DNA from: Russula earlei
Taxonomy: Eukaryota > Basidiomycota > Agaricomycetes > Russulales > Russulaceae
Direction: 5' to 3'
Assembly: GCA_025769875.1 (NCBI GenBank)
Contig: JAGFNK010000056.1
Location: 1 to 64,000 of the forward strand
Length of the DNA: 64,000 nt
Within the stretch, counting starts at the first letter, position 1; every line of letters begins with the position of its first letter. Of the stretch, positions 46,434 to 57,226 are shown piece by piece. Both the position numbers and the translations under genes were made by a program. The notes under the pieces were generated by a model, which made no database searches, was not told where the DNA came from, and saw only the letters and a program-made list of their open reading frames with translations.

Positions 46434-48423
46434 TCATTCTCTTTTGTTATTGCCAGGATCCGATGTCACTCTCACGAGCTGCTGCAGTATGTTCCCCGCA
46501 ACAGACTTCAAACCACTTCCAACCGCCCCCGCAACCCGAGCTCCGCTGACGAGCGCCTCCAACCCATTTGCGACCGTACTCCATGGAAAGCTTTCGCCAC
46601 CAACGGCGCGGGACTGTCCACCCGCGGCGCTTATGATGCCTGCCTTGAGCGCGTCAAGCTCGTTAAGCACCTCGACACCAGTACTGCGAGCCCAGACGAC
46701 GGGGGGCGCCGTGGTTGCGTAGAGCTTGTGCAACTTGTCCACAGCAGACATTATCTTGTGGTTTTCAAAGTAGCGTTCCCGAGAGTAAGGCATGAGAGCG
46801 GTGCGGGAGCCTAGGCCCGACTTATTTGCGTTAGCCCGTATTTCCCAGAGAACGAGGAGTCACGCACCGATATCGCCGCCATACATGATTACCGACTGAA
46901 CGCAGCGCGCCAGTGCCTCCGCGTCCCCAAGTCCAAGGTTGAGCCCCTGCCCTGCAAGCGGATGCATGACGTGCGCCGCATCCCCAATAAGGACCGTTCG
47001 GCTTCCAACATAGGACTCAGCGTGCCGGAAGCGTAAGGGAAAGGACGCGACAGTCCCTGGTTGGATGCTGGCGACCAGCGGTGGGAGCATCTCGGCTCCC
47101 TGGTCAGGAATGCCAACGATTGTGTCATTAGGTTGGACATCCACGGACGCGAGTGCTGAATGCGGAGGGATCGCGTGAGCCTTCTCGCGAAATGCAATTT
47201 CAGCCCGCAGGTCGTCGAGAGAGATCGAGGGAGCTTCGAGCAGGCGTTCGTGAAGGTAGCGGACGGACAGCTCGGGCAGGCGAAACGCAGCGTTGATCAT
47301 GCTCGCGAGAATCGCAGGGTCGGCTTTAGCGAGCACAGCGGCCAAGGCTTGTGAAGTGGACCACACGAGGGAAGACGCAGTCGGGGAGAGTGGGAGGAAA
47401 GCAATCGGTCCCGTTGGAAGAAAACGTTGATAGGCGGTTGTGTTGAATAGAACAGTCCGCGGAGGGTGTTGAAGGGTGGCGACGATAGCGCGGGCGGGGT
47501 AATCCCAGCCATACGAGTCAATCTTGGAATAAGAACGGACTACAGATTTAATGCCGTCGGCGCCAACCTGACACTATTCATCAGCCAACGCTTTAAATCT
47601 CATCAGACGGCAGAACACACCACAAGCCGAGCTCGTAAAGCTCTCCCGACAGAAGGTTGGACCACTGGCCAACCTCCACTTAGTATGTCATCTCCAAAGA
47701 TGTTCTCCACTTTGGTGTTGTCCAGCAGCGTGACGTTTGTATATTTCTTTAGGTGTCGAAGAAGACCCCGTTGAAGGTTCAAGGTCTCGATAATCCGGGC
47801 CATTTGATTGGATCCGTCTCTCGCACTTATTCCCAAGGTAGCTGCATTGAAGTCTATTCGCACGTCAGAGACACCATCCCAGACCTGGTGCAAAGTAAGC
47901 GATGGGGAGCAGGTTTGGATTTCGACAATACCTGCATGTCTACCATGGGACAAGTTCGCTCAACGTCAACGTGCGACCATGCACCCATCTCTGACACGAT
48001 CAGTGTCACAGCCGGAGTTGGACGAGCGATCATGACATACCGATAAGAAAGTCCAAAGACGCATTTGTAAGTGAGACTACCCTGTTAGAGAACGCATCTG
48101 GAGGCGGGTCCCAGTCGCGAATTCTGTTCAAGTCGCTGCTTTCTAGTAGGGTTACTTTGAGGGAGTTGCGCAGAGTGTCGTTTGAACCTGGGAGAGTATG
48201 AAGACTGATGAGCCGTTTAAGATCTCAAAGGGTACGTACTGAGGGCGCTGGCAAGTGCCAGCCCCACTGGACCACCGCCAAGGATTACAACGTCGCAATC
48301 ATCGTACTCGGGCATCTTTCCGCTAGAGCCAGAAATGAGCCTTCCTGATACATGGGGTGAGCCTCTTCTTGAAAGTTTGCATAGTAATGACCGTCGAATG
48401 TTCGAACTTGGCCTCGGTAACAT
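46434..48423 (-). CDS. COQ6: Ubiquinone biosynthesis monooxygenase COQ6
   Basis: FAD-dependent mitochondrial hydroxylase of the coenzyme Q pathway (C5 hydroxylation of the ring), inner-membrane CoQ synthome. From ATG at 48423 a basic, Ser/Arg-rich leader (RRSLLCKLSRRGS) fits a mitochondrial presequence. The FAD Rossmann motif is VVILGGGPVGLALASAL, the DG motif VVGADGIKSVVRS forms across a splice, and the second FAD motif is RTVLIGDAAHVMHPLAGQGL. The C-terminus has YSRERYFENHKIMSAVDKLH, typical for COQ6, and ends at 46434. About six introns of ~45-80 nt; exon 1 ends at 48240 with a GTACGT donor. The last junction works best with a CCTAG acceptor near 46813. Divergent with Sec6, 74 bp apart. 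Confidence 0.9.
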
Positions 48424-48497
48424 GGATGGCTATGTTGTGACCTTCCGGGCCGGGAAACGCTTCTCGATTTCATTCCTGCACAGAGGCTCTGCTGGCC
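48424..48497. promoter_or_regulatory. Shared COQ6/SEC6 promoter region
   Basis: Only 74 bp separate the two inferred start codons, which face away from each other, so the 5' UTRs and promoter elements must overlap the neighbouring transcript or be very short. No TATA box is seen. Confidence 0.55.
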
Positions 48498-50911
48498 ATG
48501 GCCGCGCAAACAATATCCGCAGCACAGGCCATTGGCGAGTATCTACAATCCCCTGACGACCTTATGAAGATCCCCGCCTTTCGCAAAAAACTTGAGAAGG
48601 AGAAGGCGTCCATCGACATACGTCTCAAGAGTGGCGTAAAGGAGCAACTCAGCGTAACGAGCGAGAGCCTTCGACAACTTTTCAGCACCCGCGAGAACGT
48701 GCAGGCTATCAGGGATGACATGGTCACCGTGGACCGCATGTGTAGCGATCCTCAAAACGTAGTGTCAACGTTTGACCAGATCAGTCGGGTGCGTCGTCCC
48801 TTGCTCACCTCTCTTGCGATGCCCATCAATCCGTAGGTGTCGATGGTCCACAGAAATTTCGAACGAACAGAAGAGATGGTCAATAATCTCTTGGAAATGA
48901 ATTCGCGACTTGACAGTATCGAAGCGATGCTTGCCGCAGACGAGGATGACCTCCTTGGGCCTGCGGCGAACCTTCTCCCCATCCACCTCCAACTTACACA
49001 ACTCCAGAATTTCCGTAACGAAACCGTGCATCAAGCGAAAAAGGCATCCGCCGAATCGCGCAACAAACTTACTCGCAGGTTTGAACGTCTAACAAGAGTA
49101 ATCGGGCAATTCGATGAATATTTAATGGAACTTGCCCGGAACATTCTCTCCTTGGCGCGTGCCGGGCACCCCGAAGTCGTCGTCAAAATTATCAAAATAG
49201 CCGAGGTTGAAGAGAAGGAGGACGAGAAGGTGATTTCCAAAGCCATTTTGTCTTCTGCGCTAAATGGGATTTTGATTCAGGCAATTGCGATCCGTCTTGT
49301 CAAAAAAGCGGCCAAGTTGGATGCGGCATCCAAGTTCAAATCCATGCAAGCCAACGCGCGGGTATTCAAACACTACCGTTCCAAAGTCATGAAGGCCATA
49401 TCTCAAACCATAAAGGACAAGTTTGAGACAGCCTACTTGCGGGACGAGAAAGCCCCGGCTGCGTTTCTTGACAATCTTGGTTGGATATATCAAGACTTGA
49501 TCGTAGTTGAGCGTGACGTTGTCGCCTGTTTCCCTCAAGACTGGGACATTTATTCGCACTTTGTACGCGAATATCACAAGACACTTGACTCTACCATTCA
49601 GAAACTCGTCGCGTCTGAGCCAGAGGCGACCGCGCTCCTGACGTTGCATTCATGGCTCAAGGAGTACAAGGACAGCATGAAGGAGCTCGAGGTCCCGCCA
49701 GAATGGCTCGAACCGCCGCTTTTAGGTGGCAAAGAGCAATCGCTCATAGACGACTACCTCAAGTTGATCGTCATAAAGCTCGACGAGTGGAGTACGAACC
49801 TCATGAAAACGGAGTTGGCGGAATTCACCTCACGCGCGGAGCCACCAGAGCTGGATGCAGACGGGCAGTACGGGATGCAAGGCGCGGTGATTCTGTTCCA
49901 GATGGTAAATCAGCAGGTCGACGTGGCAATGGAAAGTGGGCAGGGCATGATCCTCTCGCGGGTGATATCTGAAACGAACCGCGTCATGCGCAGCGTGCAG
50001 GACCAGTGGACGCGTCTCGTCGAGGCCGAGTACAAGAAAATGACTGAGCGCCCAGAAGAGGCGCCCGGCGGACTGGTCGAATATGTAATCGCTCTGGCGA
50101 ACGACCAGATCAAATCGGCTGACTACACCGAGGCCCTCACCGCACGACTGGAACCGCTCGTCTCGGAGAAGTACCGCGTGATAATCAACGAGCGGCTGAA
50201 CGACGCGATCGATGGGTATCTCGACGTAGCAAAAAAGTGCACACAGACGCTAATTGACATCATCTTCAATGACCTTCGGCCAGCCACAAAGCAACTCTTT
50301 CAGGGCCCATGGTACGACGGGAACATCGTGCAGATCGTCGAGACGATGCGCGACTATATGTCGGACTATCAGACATACCTCAATCCGTCATTGCTCGACC
50401 TCCTCGTCGAGGACCTACTCGACGCCTTCCTCGTTCTGTACCTCACGGCGCTTGCGAACACGCAAAAGTTGCGCATGCCTGCTGCCGCGGAACGGATTAA
50501 GGACGACGTTGCGGATGCGTTCAAGTTTTTCAGCACGATGAAGCCTGCCAAGGAACTCGAGTCCTATTTCGAAGTCGTGGAGATGGTGCTTTCGCTCCTC
50601 GAAGCATCGAAGACTTTGGTGTTCTTGTCGTTCTGGTCCTTTGCCAAGGTTCACGGGCCAAACTTGGCATTTGTCGAGGGTTTGATGAAGGCACGCGGAG
50701 ATTTGGACCGCTCGTCGGTTAACGAGGTGATGGACAGTATCAAGCGCAAGGTAAAGGAGGAGAACCTGACGGATCGTAAGTGATCCCCAGTCTCCTAACA
50801 CTTTGACCCATGGATTTACCTGTTCACCGCCTAGCCCCTGAACCTACGATAATGAAGAAAATCACGATCGAGGGCACATTCTCACGTCTACTACGCGCTG
50901 GAAAGTCCTGA
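48498..50911 (+). CDS. SEC6: Exocyst complex subunit Sec6 (EXOC3)
   Basis: Subunit of the octameric exocyst that tethers secretory vesicles to the plasma membrane at growth sites. Exons 48498-48788, 48837-50775 and 50835-50911 give 768 residues, the normal Sec6 length. The N-terminal part is helical coiled coil (VHRNFERTEEMVNNLLEMNS); the remainder is the CATCHR-type helical rods, with QRFxxL-like Sec6 segments such as LDNLGWIYQDLIVVERDVVA and NPSLLDLLVEDLLDAFLVLY. The first intron (48789-48836) is needed to join DQISR to VSMVHRNF. A last intron, 50776-50834 (GTAAGT donor, CCTAG acceptor), adds a 25-residue tail, PEPTIMKKITIEGTFSRLLR and five more; without it the frame stops at 50783. Confidence 0.92.
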
Positions 50912-51695
50912 ACGCCTGTTGCCACATTTGTAATCATAAACGATACTATCTAATATACTAGGAACATCATACTCATGCCAGCCGTCGGCCCAGGACAAAA
51001 GTCAGTACGTATCTTGTTACCTGACTCTTACACGACCCATTAATGTTATATCTAACCCTCATACAAGTAAATATGTAATATAATCTTTTACTCCAAGGCA
51101 GTCGACGATACATGGTGAATGACTGGAATGCTGGTGGTTTACAAATACCCTGAAGTAGAGTTGGTGAGGGCAGTGCAGTATTTATTGGGCAAGCCTTTTA
51201 GCTGCCGCGATCCCCGAGGTCTCCTGAGATTAGGAAAGGTTGTGTAGTGATCCAGGAAGGGGCATGCTTGAGTTCGCAGGGAATGTCCCAGGGCAGAGGA
51301 AACAGAGGAGACAGTAATTAAGACCCTACGAGACGGTAGATGCGGAGGCGAGACCTTGGGTTCACAGAGAGATATGGGACAAGACTTTCCTTGCTTTCAA
51401 GAGAGGAGTGGATGTGAGGGGCCTCAGGTGTATGTCCTACCTTCGTTATCTCGTTTCCTTAGCCTATGCCTAGATAGCTCTTATCTAGTCTAGACCCTCG
51501 AAAGTGGGCACGCGAATATGCGTCGACTCGGAATCCACAAATCCTATAAAGTGCCCCTCACAGGCACTCGCTCAGGCCAGATTACAAATCACGGCAATGA
51601 TCTACACGGCTGATCTACACGGCTATTCCCCAAGTCGAGTCCGAGTAGATAAGAGTCCGTTCATTGATCACATTCTCATGATCGAATTTTGAGTT
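50912..51695. promoter_or_regulatory. Upstream region of TPR-CHAT gene 3
   Basis: No gene seen. A TATA-like CCTATAAAGTG lies near 51543, about 150 bp before the ATG, and a 13-bp unit (TGATCTACACGGC) is tandemly doubled at about 51600-51625. Confidence 0.45.
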
Positions 51696-54600
51696 ATGGA
51701 CGACCAATCATGTAAGTTATCCAATACCGCCTTTATCATAGCCATCCAGCTTATCTTCTGTTAATCCAGTCCCCCTCCGACTCGATGCCCACATTTCTCT
51801 TCTTCAAAACGACATGTTGTTATTATCCCGACCCAATCACCGTCGCATTTCTTGCGTTCAACACCTGGCGATGGGTCGATTCATACGTTATCAGAAGTTA
51901 AAACAACAGGACGACCTCGAAAAATCGATACTCCACTCCACAGAAGCCGTATTCCTCCCACTTCCCTGGGAAGAGTGCCCCCTGAACATTTTTCAGATAT
52001 TCTTTCATCTCATTGTCACTCTTTCCCTTCGCTCCTATGACTCCAGGCAGCCTAAAGACGTCAAGTGGTCCATTAACTGCCTTCGTTACCTTCTCGACCA
52101 ACCGCCTGACAGTGAAGCGTTCAAAATTTCTCTCGATGGTATCACACGAACCCTTGCAAAGGAGTTAAAACTTCAAACGAAGATGGAACCGGCAGCTACG
52201 ATGCGGGACATTGAGGAGATGGTGGCCCGTTGCCATCAACTTCTCAAGTCTGACATTTCAAAATCCTTGTTAATTGCCCACACCATGGCCTTGGTTAGCG
52301 CTGTCGATGCTGACTTTATAAAAGGCATTGAATGGAAATCGCATATACAGAAACTGATCGAGTGCCTCCGGGAGGCGAACGGAAGGCTACCGGATTTCCA
52401 CGAAGCGTCGATCGCTCTCGCCCATTGTCTATACAGTCGCTTCGAGACAACTCCTTCAAATGATGACTACGAAGAGGGAATGGCCATTCTGAACAACATT
52501 ATTGCCTTTCCTCCCCCCCGAGACCAGTCAAGTGAATGCCTGCAACAAGCTGTGCCGTTAATTACCCTCTTTGCAGTAGGCCAATCTCTTTCGTGTGGAA
52601 AGCCGGAGTTTTTAGAGAAGGAGATCTCCCGTTTTCAAAACTGGCTTGCTGTGGCTTCTGCTCAGGACCCCATTCGTCCTCTCATCGTCGAAACCCTTTC
52701 TGGGTTTCGTGAGGTGCGTCGTCTCCATTTTGGTGTAACATCGAGGTTTCAAGACTATCATTCCATTGATCCGGCTCCCGTCCCTTCATTCCGGGACCTG
52801 ATCACGTCCTTCTCCCAGTCGAGCGGTAGCTCAAAGGTGACCAACGATGAACCTCCCGACTCGGTTCTCTTAACATGTGATCTTACCGACAAGGCGGACA
52901 TCGAACAAGCAATCGAGTATTATCAACTTGTCCTTGCTTCTTATCACCCGAGCAGTCCAATTGCCTTCCTTGCCGGCTGGAGTCTCGGTAAGGCCCTCCG
53001 TAACGCCTTTTCGCTCACCCATGACATCGGCTACCTCGACAAGTCAATTTCGGTCTATCGTGATCTTCTCACCTCCATTGTTCACTCGAGGCCAAACTTT
53101 GCGCTGGTTGTATCACTTGGCAGTTGTCTGCATGACCGTTTCTGCTGGCTCCGTCACAAGGAGGACTTAGATGATGCTCTGCAACTATTCCAAGCGGGAG
53201 CACATCATAACAGCGCAAATATACAAGACCAGTTCCATATTTCTTGCATCTGGGCGACCGTTGCACACAGGCACGGACACCTATCCATCTCGATTGCGTA
53301 CAATCGTGCCATGTCGTTAATGCGAGACTCTCTTACATTCACACCAACGCTTGATATGCAACATTTCCAACTTGTTTCCATGCGCAAATATTACGAAGTA
53401 CTGCCATTGGACTGTGCATCATATCGAATCCATGTAGGTCGACTCCATGAGGCTATCGAAACCCTCGAACAAGGAAGAGCTCTACTTTGGTCCGAGATGC
53501 GCGGCCTTCATACCTCGGTTGATCGACTTCGCGCAGCCGACTCGTGTCTAGCGGATAAATTCGTGGCCGTCAATGAGGGCCTCGAGAGGCTGTTGTTGAT
53601 CGACAATGATGACGATGGATATGATGATCTCGAAGGGATGGATCGAATTGGCGATCTCCTGTTGAAACAACGAGAACTTTTGGACGATCGTGACGATCTT
53701 ATTTCTCAGGTCCAATCCCTGTCAGGATTTGAGTCTTTCTTGAAGACACCTGTCTTCGACACACTCACTTCTGCTGCGTCCCATGGGCCCGTCGTCATCA
53801 TCAATCATTCTCAGTGGCGTTCCGATATCGTCATCCTTCACCATAATTCCCCTCCTTCCCTTATTACTACCACCGACGATTTCCACCGTCGTGCAATAGA
53901 ATTTAGGGATCAGCTCACATCATGCCGAATAGAGCACGGTCTTGACTCAAATCAATACGAGCGGGTTCTATGCTCCGTACTTGGCGGCCTTTATGATCTT
54001 GTCGGCAGGCCAGTCATCGAAAGGCTCCATACACTGAATGTACCCGAACAATCCAGAGTTTGGTGGTGTCCAACATCCGTGTTCTGTTCTCTTCCTCTTC
54101 ATGCGATGGGTCCAATTCCATCAGGTGATAGTACCAAACGGTATTTCTTCGACATGTATATCCCGTCATATACCCCAACGCTATCTGCACTCATCGAATC
54201 ACGCAAAACCAGCGAACAGTCATTTGAAAAGCCTTCAATCCTTCTTGTGGCACAACCTGATGAAACTCTACTTTCCGCATTCCCGGAGATCTGGGCAATT
54301 AACCAGCTTGATGTGCACGTAACAACGCTTATGTCAAGCAAAGCAACACCTTCTGCTGTGATGGAGTGCCTCCAAGACCATCGGTTTTCACACTTCGTGT
54401 GCCATGGAAAGCTTGAATACGGGAAGCCGTTCGAAGCTTCGTTCCGGCTTCATGATGGCGAGCGTCTCACACTACTTGACCTTATTCGATCCCCACTCCC
54501 CGCTGCAGAGTTTGCATTCCTATCGGCCTGTCATACCGCAGAGATGACAGAAGGAAGCATTGCTGATGAGGCACTACACCTTACGGCGGCGATGCAATAC

Positions 54601-54819
54601 TGTGGTTTTCGAAGTGTAGTTGGGACAATGTGGGGGATGGCTGATGATGATGGACCAGAATTGGTTAAACAATTCTACAAGTCGATGTTCTCGAGCAAAC
54701 GAGCAGGGACACCGTACTACGAGAGATCTGCCAGGGCACTCCGGGATGCAGTTCGACGACTTAGAAAGAATCGGGTGCCCTTGGAGCGATGGGTGAACTT
54801 CGTTCATTATGGCGCATGA
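51696..54819 (+). CDS. TPR-CHAT domain protein 3 (caspase-like)
   Basis: About 1021 residues from a 16-nt exon (51696-51711), a 58-nt intron (51712-51769, GTAAGT donor, TTAATCCAG acceptor region) and one long exon. The reading frame stays open across the junction through the Met at 51814. The N-terminal solenoid resembles gene 1 throughout (LEKSILHSTEAVFLPLPWEE; IEYYQLVLASYHPSS; AIETLEQGRALLWSEMRGL). CHAT domain: His near residue 884 in SHFVCHGKLEYG, Cys near 926 in LSACHTAEMTEG, then VVGTMWGMADDDGPELVK and the conserved end RWVNFVHYGA. It is the copy most likely to be functional, together with gene 1. A role in regulated proteolysis or cell death is an inference from the caspase-like fold. 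Confidence 0.89.
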
Positions 54820-55490
54820 TTTGCAATTGTCGGTCAGTGGGTGACATTTGTCTTGGTGATGTGTCGACACTAACTGCAATTCTAGGAGGACCGTCGTTTG
54901 TCCAAGATGTACGACTTAAGGAAGGGCCACTCGCCAGCACTCAGGCAACAAACAAGCAGCTCATGGCAACACCTTCGCCTGAATTCGAAGTTGCCCCTCT
55001 TAATCAGCGTTTCGAGTCTCTCTCCCATGCAATTACCTGCACGCTTTACCTCCTCGCGCGAACACCCAGTACTTCAGCCCTACCACTTTGACTAAGTCTC
55101 CGTCTGATGCTTTTTTCTGCGATGTTACTGACTGAACACGCCTGTGCTCTCCGAGCTCGTTCAACCAAAGCTACCGGAAGGCTTGGATTCCACACCGGGA
55201 GCGTCGCATGCTTCCGCACCAACCAAGGGCGAGCTGATCCTTGGTACGTTTTCCTCCTGTCCATGGGGCTGCGAAGTTTTTCGGACCAATCTCTTGTAAA
55301 TCCGTCCACGTTGCATTTGCACTTCCACATCAGCGGGTCTTTTGTTGCATTCAGAAGACTCGGCGATCCGATTGGTGGGACGTTGACTCTCGTCGGGCAC
55401 GGTCTAGGAGAAGATAGCTATTGAGTCGCCGACTTGTATGAATCCAGACATAACATCGTAACCGCGTAAGCCCCCGCTTCTTTTGTAAGG
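54820..55490. other. Downstream flank of TPR-CHAT gene 3
   Basis: The first ~280 bp share sequence with the 3' flank of gene 1. A possible spliced frame at 55107-55424 is not recognised. Confidence 0.4.
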
Positions 55491-55880
55491 ATGCCACCGC
55501 CACCGTGTCCTACATACATCCAAGCACACAACCACCTCACATCTCGCCATTCACCACTTGAACCACGGGCCAGCACGGTGGTTAGTCGGCCAGCACATTT
55601 GACGGCGAACCACGAGTCTTCCCCGGGCCCTGTGCGCGTCCTCACAAATCGTTCAAGCCCAGTACATCGCTCAGATATTCTTTCACATCACCCTCGCGGT
55701 TTGTCTTCACCCCTGTGAGTCCAGGCAGCAGCCTTGTGCATTAGGTATCTTCGTTATCTCAATGACCAACCACTTGAAATGAAGCCAGGCCGGCCTATCT
55801 CCTGCTTGCTTGCGCCTCTGGAAGATCCCGTTCGTCCTGTCATCATCGAAGAGTTGATACAGCATATATACAGCACAATC
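55491..55880 (+). pseudogene. TPR-CHAT family remnant
   Basis: Begins with the 5' flank shared by copies 2 and 4 (CACGAGTCTTCCCCGGGCCC), then degenerate N-terminal coding sequence: an AQIFFHITLAVCLHPCESRQ-like segment, IRYLRYLNDQPLE near 55740, and after a deletion of several hundred bases, APLEDPVRPVIIEE near 55810. No CHAT domain remains. A fifth, mostly deleted family member. Confidence 0.72.
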
Positions 55881-56536
55881 TGACATGTCTTACAACCATC
55901 TTTCAGTCATCGACCAAGTTAAATGTGTCAATGGCAGCCGCCTATCCGCGCGTCATCGCAGAAAATATACTCGGGCAGGGCGACAAGACGGACGACTGGT
56001 GATACGAGCTGACGCTCTTCTAGAGAACACAAACTACGCACGGCAAATGAGCCAAGCAAGGCACATGCACACGACGACTCGAAGTAGTGTGCGTGCTTAC
56101 CGCGGCCTGGAAATCTCTTACGGCAGCCTCGTTGTCGGTGGAAGCCACACGAGCGCGACCGACTAGATTGGGTTGAGGACCTGGCCAGCGGGTTGTGAGC
56201 AGCTCGTATATGCGTAGTCGGGGACATAACCCACCGAGGCGCGGGCGAGGAACTTGGGGGATGGCCTGGAAGACATGTCGATGGGTTTTGCGAAGGGCAG
56301 CGTGGGCGTCGGGACGTCGGGGCGGAGAAGGGAGCGGTGAGCGGTGAGGAGCCTCGTGGTGCCTGGTCTTAAGGGAGGAAGGAGGAAGGGTAGATATCGT
56401 CGAGGCAGTCGAATAATGGCATGTCATCGCGCGTGCGTCGTGTGTCCAAGTAGCCAAGTGTTGCCATCCTTACTCACTTCTCCGTTTCCGGAAGTCATCG
56501 AGGCCCGCTGCAAGGAAAGACAACAAATGCAACACA
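55881..56536. other. No gene recognised
   Basis: A 145-codon minus-strand frame (56020-56457), with possible splice sites inside, encodes a Pro/Arg-rich stretch and VGRARVASTDNEAAVRDFQA. It could be part of a small gene interrupted by element B upstream, but I cannot name it. Confidence 0.35.
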
Positions 56537-56541
56537 GGTAT

Positions 56542-56977
56542 TGTTGAGATAAAGAGTAGCCGAAGCGTTGACGCGTCGGCCCAAACTGTCCGGGCGGCCC
56601 ACAGGCCCGGACCACATAAGCGTTTCAGATCAGTTGCTGAAACGTGTACGATAACAAAATTGATAGTATGATCTAAGACAATCGGTAGCTAGCACATAGT
56701 GATCGTGAAAACAATTTGATAGTTACTATAGACAAAATAATTAGGGACGCTCTCAGATACTTAAGAGCGTCGTACATACAGTAGATACTTCAGTTTCGTC
56801 TCACAGAAACTGAAGTAAGTACTTACTATCTCACGATCTTATCAGTAGCTGATTACGCGTTGTAGTATCATTTTTATTAGGTAAATATGACACAATAGTT
56901 TCGTCTCACAGAAACTGAATATCATTTTTATTAGATCTATTACGATCTAATCTACTTTATCACTGCGCGATTCAACA
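56542..56977 (+). repeat. 5' LTR of copia B
   Basis: 436 bp, TG...CA. Contains two copies of a palindrome with arms AGTTTC/GAAACT (56791-56812 and 56897-56917) and repeated ATCATTTTTATTAG motifs. Confidence 0.96.
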
Positions 56978-56992
56978 GGTTATGGGCCCTGC
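56978..56992 (+). other. Primer binding site of copia B (half-tRNA type)
   Basis: GGTTATGGGCCCTGC adjoining the LTR, complementary to the anticodon arm of initiator tRNA-Met. Confidence 0.82.
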
Positions 56993-57226
56993 CCAATACT
57001 AAATTCCCAAGACAGAAATCCACACACAAGCTCACACAGTCTATCGACACATTCTCTCTCCTTCACGAGCCACTGTTCATCAGAACGACACCCCACACTT
57101 TTGGTACTTGGATCGAAGTTTTGACCCATGCGTCAGGGGTACTGATCGGATTTCTAACATCTGGCACGCGTATTTGCTCCACTTGCCCAGATTGGTTTTA
57201 TCACCTCGTTTACCTAATCGAATCAC

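Noticed and set aside
56020..56457. 145-codon minus-strand frame as a named gene
   Set aside because: Pro/Arg-rich composition with no family resemblance; kept only as a note in the stretch description.
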